From the NCBI GenBank assembly GCA_003584705.1, contig AP018536.1:806001-870000 (forward strand): 64,000 nucleotides of DNA, written 5' to 3'. The translations under genes and the position numbers were made by a program. This DNA is from Lachnospiraceae bacterium GAM79. Its GTDB lineage: Bacteria > Bacillota > Clostridia > Lachnospirales > Lachnospiraceae. Every line of letters begins with the position of its first letter. Positions within the stretch are counted from its first letter, which is position 1. Below the pieces are notes generated by a model that saw only the letters and a program-made list of their open reading frames with translations, searched no databases and had not been told where the DNA came from. Shown one piece after another: positions 45,532 through 53,209 of this stretch.

Positions 45532-46320
45532 ATGGGAAAGGTATATTTAAAAACAAAATATGACAATGAAATGAAAATGGAGATACCTCACAATCATAAT
45601 TTTGCTTCAGCTATGTTTGGTTTCAGAGAGATGGCTGCGGAAATAGTTCCTTACCATTTGATAGATGATATCTATGATGATTTTAAGCGTGAAGATATTG
45701 CCTTGGATTATATTGATCAGTGCAATGTGCTGTTTAACAAGTTTGGGGTGACACCGCATATTCCTGATTATCCAGATGTGCTTAAGCCATTTCTGGGAAG
45801 GAAAATATGGAAAGATACAATCAACAGTATTTCAAGAGATGAGAACAAGTGGTCGGCGGGATATTTTGTGAAACCAGCAGTAAGAAGCAAGGCTTTTACC
45901 GGCAAGACAATTTCCAGTATAAAAGATCTTATGGGCTGCGGTAATCATGCTGAAGATTATGAGGTATTGGTAAGCGAATCATTAGATATCGCTGCAGAAT
46001 GGCGTTGCTTTATTACATATGATGAGATAATTGATGTGCGCCCATATGGCATGATAATTGATAAGTCAAGGAAGGGTTATTTATATCATTATGACGCGCA
46101 GGTGCTTAATTCTATGATGGAAAGTTTTGTCTCTTGGGAAGATAGGCCTATGGCTTGCAGTATGGATATCTGCGTAACTAAAGATGGCAGGACATTACTC
46201 GTAGAATTCAACGATGCGTATTCCCTGGGGGCATATGGATTGGCAGATATATATTATGCTAAGCTGATTTCTGCAAGATGGAGCCAGTTGTTAGGTGTTA
46301 AGGATGAGTATCATTTTTAA
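45532..46320 (+). CDS. ATP-grasp protein, R2K clade (DUF4343-like)
   Basis: This 262-residue protein shows the ATP-grasp pattern of the R2K clade: a lysine-bearing Y-F-V-K-P-A-V-R-S-K-A-F-T-G-K segment, E-W-R-C-F-I strand, then S-M-D-I-C-V-T-K-D-G-R-T-L-L-V-E-F-N-D-A-Y with metal-binding Glu and Asn. R2K proteins are predicted ATP-dependent ligases, possibly joining peptides to proteins, often in phage or conflict settings. Here it directly follows the tRNA array. ATG 45532 is preferred because AGGTGA lies ahead of it. The substrate is unknown. Confidence 0.8.
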   Translation: MGKVYLKTKYDNEMKMEIPHNHNFASAMFGFREMAAEIVPYHLIDDIYDDFKREDIALDYIDQCNVLFNKFGVTPHIPDYPDVLKPFLGRKIWKDTINSISRDENKWSAGYFVKPAVRSKAFTGKTISSIKDLMGCGNHAEDYEVLVSESLDIAAEWRCFITYDEIIDVRPYGMIIDKSRKGYLYHYDAQVLNSMMESFVSWEDRPMACSMDICVTKDGRTLLVEFNDAYSLGAYGLADIYYAKLISARWSQLLGVKDEYHF

Positions 46321-46740
46321 GATAAAAGATGAATACGATAGCAATTAAACTATTGGTTAAATGCAAGTATGAGGAGATTCTGTTAAGCTTAATCTTTAGA
46401 AGGAAAACTATAAACCCGTCCGCACTGAAAGAAGTGGAAGTCTGCGAGTTGCTGTAAATGACCCGGCAGGACGTTAAAGTAAGGCTGCGATCTATTAATC
46501 TCATAGAGTAGAGCAGGTTGGTGAGATTATATTGCCATAGGGAATATGATTAAGCGTTAGTAACCATAAAGAGCTCACGGCAGCGATATCCGGGAAACAA
46601 GACGGACTCCACTAATCCTCTCTATACATAAATTGCGAATCCTGATTATTACGAGCCTATGGCATGTAAAAAAACTGTAGCAATGAGAACTTGCAAGGTA
46701 CTGTAACAGGGAGTGAGTATAGGGAAGCTCGCACAGACAT
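46321..46740 (+). ncRNA. Candidate structured non-coding RNA region
   Basis: No plausible gene is present for over 500 bases. Inverted repeats are frequent: CGTCC (46417-46421)/GGACG (46469-46473) closes a domain with CTG.../CAG-type inner pairs. AATCTCA (46498-46504)/TGAGATT (46521-46527) encloses a D-arm-like GTAGAGCAGGTTGG. The region lies directly after a tRNA array, the usual site of large ornate RNAs such as GOLLD and ROOL, but neither was recognised with certainty. Confidence 0.4.
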
Positions 46741-46741
46741 T

Positions 46742-46786
46742 TTAAACTAAAAGTTTAATGCATTTTGTGAATACATCCGATATAAT
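46742..46786 (+). promoter_or_regulatory. Promoter and operator region of the second HTH gene
   Basis: TTAAACT (46742-46748) and AGTTTAA (46752-46758) form an inverted repeat, followed by a perfect TATAAT at 46781-46786. No good -35 is seen, so an activator or the HTH protein itself may act at the repeat. Confidence 0.45.
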
Positions 46787-46846
46787 GTAAGTCTACAAAT
46801 AGAGATTGTGATTCGGGATGGAAGAAAATTACGGAGGTACAGAGAG

Positions 46847-47185
46847 ATGGAACCAATGTATTTGTCAATCCAGCAAAAGGAGACAGGGAAGCAAATTAAG
46901 AAACTGCTCATGGAAAATGGTTATACTGTGAAAGATGTGCAGAATGCTATGGGATTTGAGAATCCGCAGGCAATCTACAAATGGATTTCCGGTAGATCAT
47001 TACCAAGCTTAGACAATTTTGTAATCTTAAGCAGATTACTGCATACCAGTATTGAAGATATCCTCGTCGTTGACGGGGATGTTGTTCGTTTATGGGGAAT
47101 TATTCATGACTATAGAAAATCTGACTGCGGATTTTCTATGGTATTAAACCGTTGGTACAATGACAAAGCATCTGTCATGCAGTAA
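46847..47185 (+). CDS. Second small HTH protein (XRE-like)
   Basis: This 112-residue protein has a helix-turn-helix (V-K-D-V-Q-N-A-M-G-F-E-N-P-Q-A-I-Y-K-W-I-S-G-R-S-L-P-S-L-D-N-F) and about 35 further residues. ATG 46847 follows GGAGG. It shares the core P-Q-A-I-Y-K-W and the order of residues after it with the protein at 44775. It probably controls the same locus. Confidence 0.83.
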   Translation: MEPMYLSIQQKETGKQIKKLLMENGYTVKDVQNAMGFENPQAIYKWISGRSLPSLDNFVILSRLLHTSIEDILVVDGDVVRLWGIIHDYRKSDCGFSMVLNRWYNDKASVMQ

Positions 47186-47231
47186 GCTAATATCAGAACA
47201 AAAAACAAAACAAAATGGAGGTCGTAAGGAA

Positions 47232-47747
47232 ATGCAGACAATGACATCAGCATATGCAAATAAAATGCTTAAGAGCCTGGAAGAAGATAAGGCCTTCTGG
47301 GTAAACAAAGAGGCAACATCCAGTACCTATGTTGCAGCTATCAATGAGGAACCTGTCGTACCAGAATATGATTATACGGAGGTTGTAGCTACTATTACAT
47401 CTCTTGATGAGAAAATTGCAATTATCAAGCATGCGCTTAATGTAACCAATTCTAATGAAAAGGTTCGGGTGGGCGATGCAGAAATGAGCATTGATACAAT
47501 TCTTATAAAGATGGCTCAGCTGAACAAGAGAAAATCAGTGCTTGATCAGATGCGTAAGCAGCTACCAAAAGCCAGAGAGGAGCAGCGCTCTTATATGTCC
47601 AGAAATACGGTTCCGGAATATAGGTATATTAACTATGACCTGGAGCTGATTAAGAAGGAGTATGAGACTGTATCCAAGACCATTATGGAAATGCAGATGG
47701 CTCTTGATAAGTACAATCAAACAGTACAGTTTGAAGTAGACATCTAA
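47232..47747 (+). CDS. Coiled-coil protein of the RtcB locus (DIP1984-like, tentative)
   Basis: This 171-residue soluble protein has two helical coiled-coil parts (about 35-70 and 80-165) around a short segment with T-N-S-N-E-K-V-R-V-G-D-A-E-M-S-I-D-T. This T-N-x-x-x-K-V plus helical hairpin layout is reminiscent of the DIP1984/septicolysin family found near RNA-repair genes, but the match is from memory of the pattern only. The ATG at 47232 is chosen for the AGGTCGTAAGGA before it. Confidence 0.6.
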   Translation: MQTMTSAYANKMLKSLEEDKAFWVNKEATSSTYVAAINEEPVVPEYDYTEVVATITSLDEKIAIIKHALNVTNSNEKVRVGDAEMSIDTILIKMAQLNKRKSVLDQMRKQLPKAREEQRSYMSRNTVPEYRYINYDLELIKKEYETVSKTIMEMQMALDKYNQTVQFEVDI

Positions 47748-47758
47748 GAATTTTTCCG

Positions 47759-47900
47759 TACAAGGCTTTATGAGATTGATGGTGATCCCAGAAGTTTTTG
47801 TTTATGGTAAGGGTATGTCTGTTATGGGTTATGTGTTATCGGTTTATGTTCATTGTAGGTTTTAAAATCTGATGCAAGATTTCTTAACAGCGGCCTTGTA
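47759..47900 (+). ncRNA. Candidate 142-nt structured RNA
   Basis: TACAAGGC (47759-47766) is perfectly complementary to GCCTTGTA (47893-47900), closing a domain without coding potential. Inside is AAATCT/AGATTT (near 47866-47883) with a short loop. It lies between two genes of the rtcB locus. Small tRNA-like Y RNAs are known next to rtcB in other bacteria, but no Y-RNA motif was proven here. Confidence 0.35.
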
Positions 47901-48001
47901 GAAAACCTGCAGGAAACTGCGTGTGGAGGTTCGGTTATAAGCACAGGCTGTGGGAGGTCTTCGGATCTTCTGCAGCTATCTTTATGTTGGAGATGATGAG
48001 A

Positions 48002-48322
48002 ATGAAGAATTATTGGAAAATGAGTGATTTTTCGTTATTTGCGGTTCCTTATGCTTATGTAGATCATAGCTCTTATCTGGCAGATCAATTGTTTGTGCAG
48101 AATAAGATAACTATGAAATTTAAGGGAGAGATGGTCAAGGATGGTTCGTCGTACTGCATTGTATTCTGTAAGGTGCTAAAGAAGGACGTCGCAAGATTTG
48201 AGGAAGCTCTAGAACGACTTAAAGATAAAATGCTCTTATTGGGACATAAAGATTATCCTGACGCCTGCGGTGAAATTGCAAAGATGATTGAAGAAGACAT
48301 GAAAGCGAGGATGAGAAAATGA
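48002..48322 (+). CDS. Small hypothetical protein of the RtcB locus
   Basis: This 106-residue protein (from M-K-N-Y-W-K-M-S-D-F-S-L-F-A-V-P-Y-A-Y) has an aromatic-rich first half and a charged, helical second half (A-R-F-E-E-A-L-E-R-L-K-D-K-M). The start at 48002 is favoured by GGAGATGATGAG just upstream, and earlier in-frame codons lie in a possible structured region. It overlaps the next gene by 4 bases. The function is unknown. Confidence 0.6.
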   Translation: MKNYWKMSDFSLFAVPYAYVDHSSYLADQLFVQNKITMKFKGEMVKDGSSYCIVFCKVLKKDVARFEEALERLKDKMLLLGHKDYPDACGEIAKMIEEDMKARMRK

Positions 48323-48561
48323 AGCAATATGTAACGCTTGATAAAAGAAGTAAGAAAGCGCAGAGGGAATATTATGCTAAGCAGCGAACAACATGGGGAG
48401 AACTGAATCCGGTCACAAGATCAGTTCCGAGTGGAAAGGCTTACAACAGAAAAAAGGAAAAGCAGAGAATCGGTGTTGAATTCAGAAATGGATTTGATGC
48501 CGATTTTTTGCGAAGTTTAGTTTTGCTCATACATTTTAGGACTAGCGAAAGGAGCGAATAA
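48319..48561 (+). CDS. Small basic protein of the RtcB locus
   Basis: This 80-residue protein has first 50 residues that are strongly basic (M-K-Q-Y-V-T-L-D-K-R-S-K-K-A-Q-R-E-Y-Y-A), fitting RNA binding. The last 30 residues have a different character and may be a frameshifted tail reading into non-coding DNA. It overlaps the previous gene by 4 bases, ending the locus. Confidence 0.55.
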   Translation: MKQYVTLDKRSKKAQREYYAKQRTTWGELNPVTRSVPSGKAYNRKKEKQRIGVEFRNGFDADFLRSLVLLIHFRTSERSE

Positions 48562-48578
48562 TCATGAAGAGATATAAG

Positions 48579-48601
48579 TTTTGCGGTTTGTAATCGCAAA
48601 A
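48579..48601 (+). promoter_or_regulatory. Inverted repeat ahead of the ATPase gene
   Basis: TTTTGCG (48579-48585) pairs with CGCAAAA (48595-48601). TTGACA at 48613-48618 and GAATTGC repeats follow. This looks like a control region of the ATPase gene at 48658. Confidence 0.35.
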
Positions 48602-48657
48602 CGAATTGCATTTTGACAAGAATTGCGATATACTATCTACAAACGGAGGTGATCACG

Positions 48658-49869
48658 ATGATTTACAGACCTTTGTATGTAGAGAAGATCATGGCTTATG
48701 TGAATACGCCATTTGTAAAAATCCTTACGGGAGTACGTCGCTGCGGAAAGTCAACGATCCTGAAAATGATTATGGAGAGATTGAAAACGCAGCATAACAT
48801 TTCGGAGGAGCGCATTGTCAGTTGCCGCTATGACTCAATGGAATATGAGGATATGACGGCAAAGCAGATGTATGCACAGCTTAAAGAGCGTCTTTCGCCC
48901 GATGGAAAAACCTATCTGTTTCTCGATGAGGTTCAGGAAATCAAGGGCTGGGAAAAGGTTGTCAATTCGCTGGCATCTGACTTTGATGTTGACCTGTATG
49001 TGACAGGTTCCAACTCTCGCATGATGTCCTCTGAGATCTCAACCTATCTGACGGGACGATATGTATCTTTCCGCATCTTCACTTTGTCCTTTGGCGAGTG
49101 CTTGATGTTTAAAAGCCAATATACCGAGGTGGGAGAGCCGAAGGCGGAGCTTGCCGACTATGTACGCTTGGGCGGTTTCCCGGCAACACATTTGCAGGAG
49201 TTTTCTCAGGACGAGGTCTACACCATCGTGCGGGATATTTACAACTCCACGATCTTTTCGGATATTGTTAAGCGCAATCAGGTGCGGAAGATCGACCAAC
49301 TGGAACGAGTGGTCAAGTACACCTTCAACAATGTGGGAAATACCTTCTCGGCAAAGTCCATTTCGGATTACCTGAAAGCGGAACACCGTGCATTGGACAA
49401 CGAAACAGTTTACAGTTATTTGGAGAAGCTGGAGAAGGCGTACCTGCTTCATCGATGCTCCCGCTTTGATTTACAGGGCAAGGAGATCCTGAAAACACAG
49501 GAGAAATTCTATCTTGCCGATACCGCCCTGCGGTACAGCGTTCTCGGCTATAACGCTGACAGCGTGGCATCCAGTTTAGAGAATGTCGTGTACTTGGAGC
49601 TTTGCCGCAGAGGCTATACTGTCAATGTCGGCAAATCCGGCAGCAGCGAGATCGACTTTGTCGCAGTACGGCAAAATGAAAAGCTCTATGTGCAGGTGAC
49701 GCAGGAGCTTCATTCTCTGAAAACGGAAAAACGGGAATTCGACCGGTTGTTGGAAATCCACGACAACTACCCCAAATATGTTCTCACAACGGATGAGTTC
49801 TCGGGAGGAAACTACGAAGGCATCAAGACGATGCATATAGCGGACTTCCTGTTAAGCTCTGAATATTAA
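48658..49869 (+). CDS. AAA ATPase with DUF4143 domain (copy A)
   Basis: This 403-residue protein has a P-loop G-V-R-R-C-G-K-S-T at residues 25-33, Walker B Y-L-F-L-D-E-V-Q and sensor T-G-S-N-S. A winged-helix region (about 215-290) and a C-terminal nuclease-like fold follow. In the latter E-I-D-F-V-A-V is followed by L-Y-V-Q-V-T, so the lysine of the PD-(D/E)XK triad is replaced. The ATG at 48658 follows GGAGGTGATC. Such proteins are widespread in gut anaerobes, and their function is poorly known. Confidence 0.85.
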   Translation: MIYRPLYVEKIMAYVNTPFVKILTGVRRCGKSTILKMIMERLKTQHNISEERIVSCRYDSMEYEDMTAKQMYAQLKERLSPDGKTYLFLDEVQEIKGWEKVVNSLASDFDVDLYVTGSNSRMMSSEISTYLTGRYVSFRIFTLSFGECLMFKSQYTEVGEPKAELADYVRLGGFPATHLQEFSQDEVYTIVRDIYNSTIFSDIVKRNQVRKIDQLERVVKYTFNNVGNTFSAKSISDYLKAEHRALDNETVYSYLEKLEKAYLLHRCSRFDLQGKEILKTQEKFYLADTALRYSVLGYNADSVASSLENVVYLELCRRGYTVNVGKSGSSEIDFVAVRQNEKLYVQVTQELHSLKTEKREFDRLLEIHDNYPKYVLTTDEFSGGNYEGIKTMHIADFLLSSEY

Positions 49870-49958
49870 ACGACAGAATCGCGAAATGGAAGAGTATCGT
49901 AGTCCTTTGGAGACGAAAAAGGTGCGATGCACAGTAGAAAAGAAGGGAAAATAACGGT

Positions 49959-51083
49959 ATGGGAATGACTTTATCTATGGAGGAAAAGGTGCAGACAGCA
50001 GCTGAGGCGGTGATCCATGCACCTGCAGCTGACGAAACGGTAACGGGCAGGATAGTGCATGCAGAGGATTTTGATCCGCTGTTTGCCATGTCCGAGGAGG
50101 ATTGTGTCGAAGGGTTTATAAAACGTGAAATGCAGCGCGCCGGGATCACGGAAGAACAGAATCTGATCCCGGAGGATATGCTGCGCAGAAAAAACATACT
50201 GAATGCCGTTTTGGCGGTTCTGTTATTCGTATACATATCTCTGTTTTTCTTTCATTTTCCGATGAAAACTTATGTGATCGGACTTATCATCCTGGTGGTA
50301 TATGCATTTTTGACCAGCCGTTATCAGCTGATAAAATATTTGAAAAAGGAGATCAGATCCAGATCCCAGGAGAAAATCTCGAATATTGTCATGAATGTGA
50401 AGGCATCCATGGTGCAGGATTACAGCAAAAAGTTAAAATGGGCTCTCATGGCGGTGGCTGTGGCAGGCTCACTGCTGTTGTTCAGTAAGCCCAGGATCTT
50501 CTATGAGCAGGCAGATGACGGATATTATGTGCGATTTTATGTCTATGGTCTGACGAATATGACTACGGCGACCATTCCCGATACCTATCAGGGGGAGAAG
50601 GTAGTGGGCCTGCGCGGCAACACCTTTTCCAATATGCCCTTTTTATCAGAGGTAACGCTGCCGGACAGCATTACAGAGATCCGCGGTCAGGCATTTAAAA
50701 ACTGCAGAAGCCTGGAACGTGTCACATTGCCGGAGCATCTGACGTATCTGGGCGGGGAAGCATTTTACCATTGCAGCAGCCTGGAGGAGGTAAATCTTCC
50801 GGCGGGACTGACGGAGATCCGCGGCAACACCTTTGAAGAATGTAGCAGCCTGTTGCGCATAGAGATCCCGGATAACGTGACCAGGATCGGCGGACACGCG
50901 TTTTATGGAAATACCAGTCTGGAGGAGGTGGTGATCTCCCCGGACAGCAAGCTGCAGCAGATCGGGTCTTCCGCTTTCCGGTGCTGTGATTCTCTGCGGG
51001 AGATCACACTGCCCCGGGGCGTATCTGTCAATGAACGTGCTTTCAAGGAGACACCTGTAAGGATCGATTACTATGAATACTAA
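49959..51083 (+). CDS. Membrane protein with BspA-type leucine-rich repeats
   Basis: This 374-residue protein starts with an acidic cytoplasmic region (1-78), two membrane helices (about 80-120) and a charged loop. A third helix (about 162-178) and five or six LRR_5 repeats of about 23 residues (about 205-370; L-x-x-V-T-L-P-D-S-I-T-E-I-R-G-Q-A-F-K-N-C) follow. The repeats probably face outside and bind a partner. It is the first gene of a five-gene operon and overlaps the radical SAM gene by 11 bases. Confidence 0.85.
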   Translation: MGMTLSMEEKVQTAAEAVIHAPAADETVTGRIVHAEDFDPLFAMSEEDCVEGFIKREMQRAGITEEQNLIPEDMLRRKNILNAVLAVLLFVYISLFFFHFPMKTYVIGLIILVVYAFLTSRYQLIKYLKKEIRSRSQEKISNIVMNVKASMVQDYSKKLKWALMAVAVAGSLLLFSKPRIFYEQADDGYYVRFYVYGLTNMTTATIPDTYQGEKVVGLRGNTFSNMPFLSEVTLPDSITEIRGQAFKNCRSLERVTLPEHLTYLGGEAFYHCSSLEEVNLPAGLTEIRGNTFEECSSLLRIEIPDNVTRIGGHAFYGNTSLEEVVISPDSKLQQIGSSAFRCCDSLREITLPRGVSVNERAFKETPVRIDYYEY

Positions 51084-52839
51084 ATTTATTCATTTGTTAT
51101 ATGTGCCGACCATGGCATGTAACATGCAGTGCCGGTACTGCTATCTGGAGGACCACACCGTAGATACCCTGCGAGGCGGAGATTGCCTGGAGACCCTGCA
51201 ATATGCCATCGCGAAATTCCGTGAAGCGGATGTGGTGCCCTTTAATATTTCCCTGCACGGCGGCGAGGTGACCACTTTGCCGGAGCAGGAATTCCACGAC
51301 CTGATCCAATATATCAGCAGATACTATCAGGACATGCGTGAACTCATCACGGATGCCGGCTTCAGGGTGGGGCATCCTCACATCAAGACGAATCTGTACG
51401 GACTGGACAGACATATCGAGACCGTCCGGGAGTTCAACGTGTCCATATCGGGCAGCCTGGATCTGCCTCTTTCCCTGCATGAAAAATACAGGGTGACCAA
51501 GGGCGGAGAGGGCACACTGGAACGGATACTGGATAATATCCGACTGCTGGAGGAGATCCCTGACAAGAAAAAAGTATCTGCCACGATCTTTCGGGAGCAT
51601 TTTGAACAGCTGGATCAGATCATCGAGGATATCAGATTCCTGGACCGGAACACGTGCCTGGACATGAATGATTTTAATTTCATGATAGGGTTTGACTACA
51701 ATTCCTGTGGCCTGCTGCATCACATGAGTGAAGAGGAACAGCTGATCTTTTACCGACGGATGCATGAGGCTTTTGACGGGACCAATCTGGATGCCGGGGT
51801 CAACGGTGCATGGTTCGATGAGTTCGGACCGGAATACTGCACCAACTGCGATAATTGCGGAGAAAAATTTTTCCTATTGGAGCGTAACGGAGACATCTAT
51901 TCCTGTGTCAGAGGGCAGAAGAACGAAGATTTTTACTATGGCAATATCTACCGTGACACGGTGGACACCATTTTGAAAACCGCTGCACGGAAGATCTTCC
52001 AAAACCATAACAGACAACCGTTTCCCGAGGAATGTGCGAGGTGCGCTTACCTGTATCTGTGTAAAACGGGCTGCCCTTTTGTGAAAAATGTATATGGCTC
52101 TGGCAAAAGCTACACCTGCCTGCTGCAACAGCAGATGTACCGGGACCGCGGCTATGCCCCGGATGCTTCTGCTGACGAGACGACATATGAATATGTGACG
52201 AAGATGCGCCTCGAGGAGCCGGAAAAGTATCTGCCTGCAAAAGCATCTGCAGAATATCCTGCACTGGAACAGATCATTGCACAAGATGCGAAGCTGAAAT
52301 ATATCTATGACAGCGGTGTGTTCGAACTGGACGTGGATGGAGACAGATATCCGCTGATCTCCCAGATCCTTAGAAAGTCCAGGGAGATCCTATATCTGAC
52401 ACCCATCAGTACGGTAAAGCTGCGTATGAAAAAGCATATGCTGCAGGAAGAATGCGATTATCCGGAGAACAACGCATTGTACCTGATGCTGTTGTCCGGA
52501 GATCTCGTGACTTACGGGGATGAAGGGAGAACAAAGCAGCGGCATATTGCCACACATCAGATTTATAAAGGGGTGCTGGACCATTCCGGGGACAACGAAG
52601 AAGAATGGTATGTATATGATATTTCCGGGCTCCTGCGCGAATATGCAAAGGAATATGCCACGGACAGCCCGAACAATCTGCTTGTTACCACCACGGAGCT
52701 GAGAGACTGCCATTACCGGAAGCAGGAAAATAATGCCTATTACCATATACAGGCCATCAATCTCCCCTTTCAGAACATTGAATTTTACTATCTGACACTG
52801 GATCAAAAGAATGACAAGGAGGCTTTCCATGAATTTTGA
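51073..52839 (+). CDS. Radical SAM/SPASM peptide-modifying enzyme
   Basis: This 588-residue enzyme has the [4Fe-4S] motif C16-x3-C20-x2-C23 (A-C-N-M-Q-C-R-Y-C) and S-L-H-G-G-E as the SAM-binding motif. A cysteine-rich SPASM region (C-T-N-C-D-N-C at about 257-263, S-C-V-R-G and C-A-R-C-A-Y-L-Y-L-C-K-T-G-C near 320-335) follows. About 230 extra C-terminal residues have no known match. SPASM enzymes usually modify a peptide made by a neighbouring gene, and the small Asn-tailed protein encoded next is the obvious candidate. Confidence 0.88.
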   Translation: MNTKFIHLLYVPTMACNMQCRYCYLEDHTVDTLRGGDCLETLQYAIAKFREADVVPFNISLHGGEVTTLPEQEFHDLIQYISRYYQDMRELITDAGFRVGHPHIKTNLYGLDRHIETVREFNVSISGSLDLPLSLHEKYRVTKGGEGTLERILDNIRLLEEIPDKKKVSATIFREHFEQLDQIIEDIRFLDRNTCLDMNDFNFMIGFDYNSCGLLHHMSEEEQLIFYRRMHEAFDGTNLDAGVNGAWFDEFGPEYCTNCDNCGEKFFLLERNGDIYSCVRGQKNEDFYYGNIYRDTVDTILKTAARKIFQNHNRQPFPEECARCAYLYLCKTGCPFVKNVYGSGKSYTCLLQQQMYRDRGYAPDASADETTYEYVTKMRLEEPEKYLPAKASAEYPALEQIIAQDAKLKYIYDSGVFELDVDGDRYPLISQILRKSREILYLTPISTVKLRMKKHMLQEECDYPENNALYLMLLSGDLVTYGDEGRTKQRHIATHQIYKGVLDHSGDNEEEWYVYDISGLLREYAKEYATDSPNNLLVTTTELRDCHYRKQENNAYYHIQAINLPFQNIEFYYLTLDQKNDKEAFHEF

Positions 52840-53197
52840 ACCGCAGACCTATGAAGAACTGATCCGCATGAAGCGTTGCGTGGAACTGACGAAATATTAT
52901 GAAGTAACAGAGGAGGAGCTCTGGGAGATCTATCATTTCCTGGAGCAGGAGCCGGAGGCTTTCATCAAGGGAGGCAGACAGAATCTGTCCCTCATCATCG
53001 GGCAGAATACTGCAACGACCCAGAAGGTGATCATGGCGAACTGCACCGACAGTAGCATTGACGGAATCCTGCTGTCACGGACAGAATTCAAAGTGTTCCC
53101 TCATTACACACCATCCTCAGGCTCCGGCAGCAGCGGTGGTTCCTCTTCCAACAACAATAATAACAATAACAACAATAATAACAACAATAACAGATAG
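52829..53197 (+). CDS. Small protein with poly-asparagine tail, candidate modified peptide
   Basis: This 122-residue protein has residues 1-90 that look folded and leader-like (E-E-L-I-R-M-K-R-C-V-E-L-T-K). A Ser/Gly linker then leads to 14 consecutive asparagines before a final Arg. The Asn codons mix AAC and AAT irregularly, so the tract is not a simple DNA repeat and seems kept at protein level. The ATG at 52829 follows AGGAGG inside the end of the radical SAM gene (11-base overlap). It may be the substrate of that enzyme. Confidence 0.75.
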   Translation: MNFEPQTYEELIRMKRCVELTKYYEVTEEELWEIYHFLEQEPEAFIKGGRQNLSLIIGQNTATTQKVIMANCTDSSIDGILLSRTEFKVFPHYTPSSGSGSSGGSSSNNNNNNNNNNNNNNR

Positions 53198-53209
53198 GAC
53201 ACGAAAGCA

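Noticed and set aside
43399..48561. Prophage explanation for the tRNA array
   Set aside because: No capsid, terminase, portal, tail, lysis or integrase gene is present in or next to the block.
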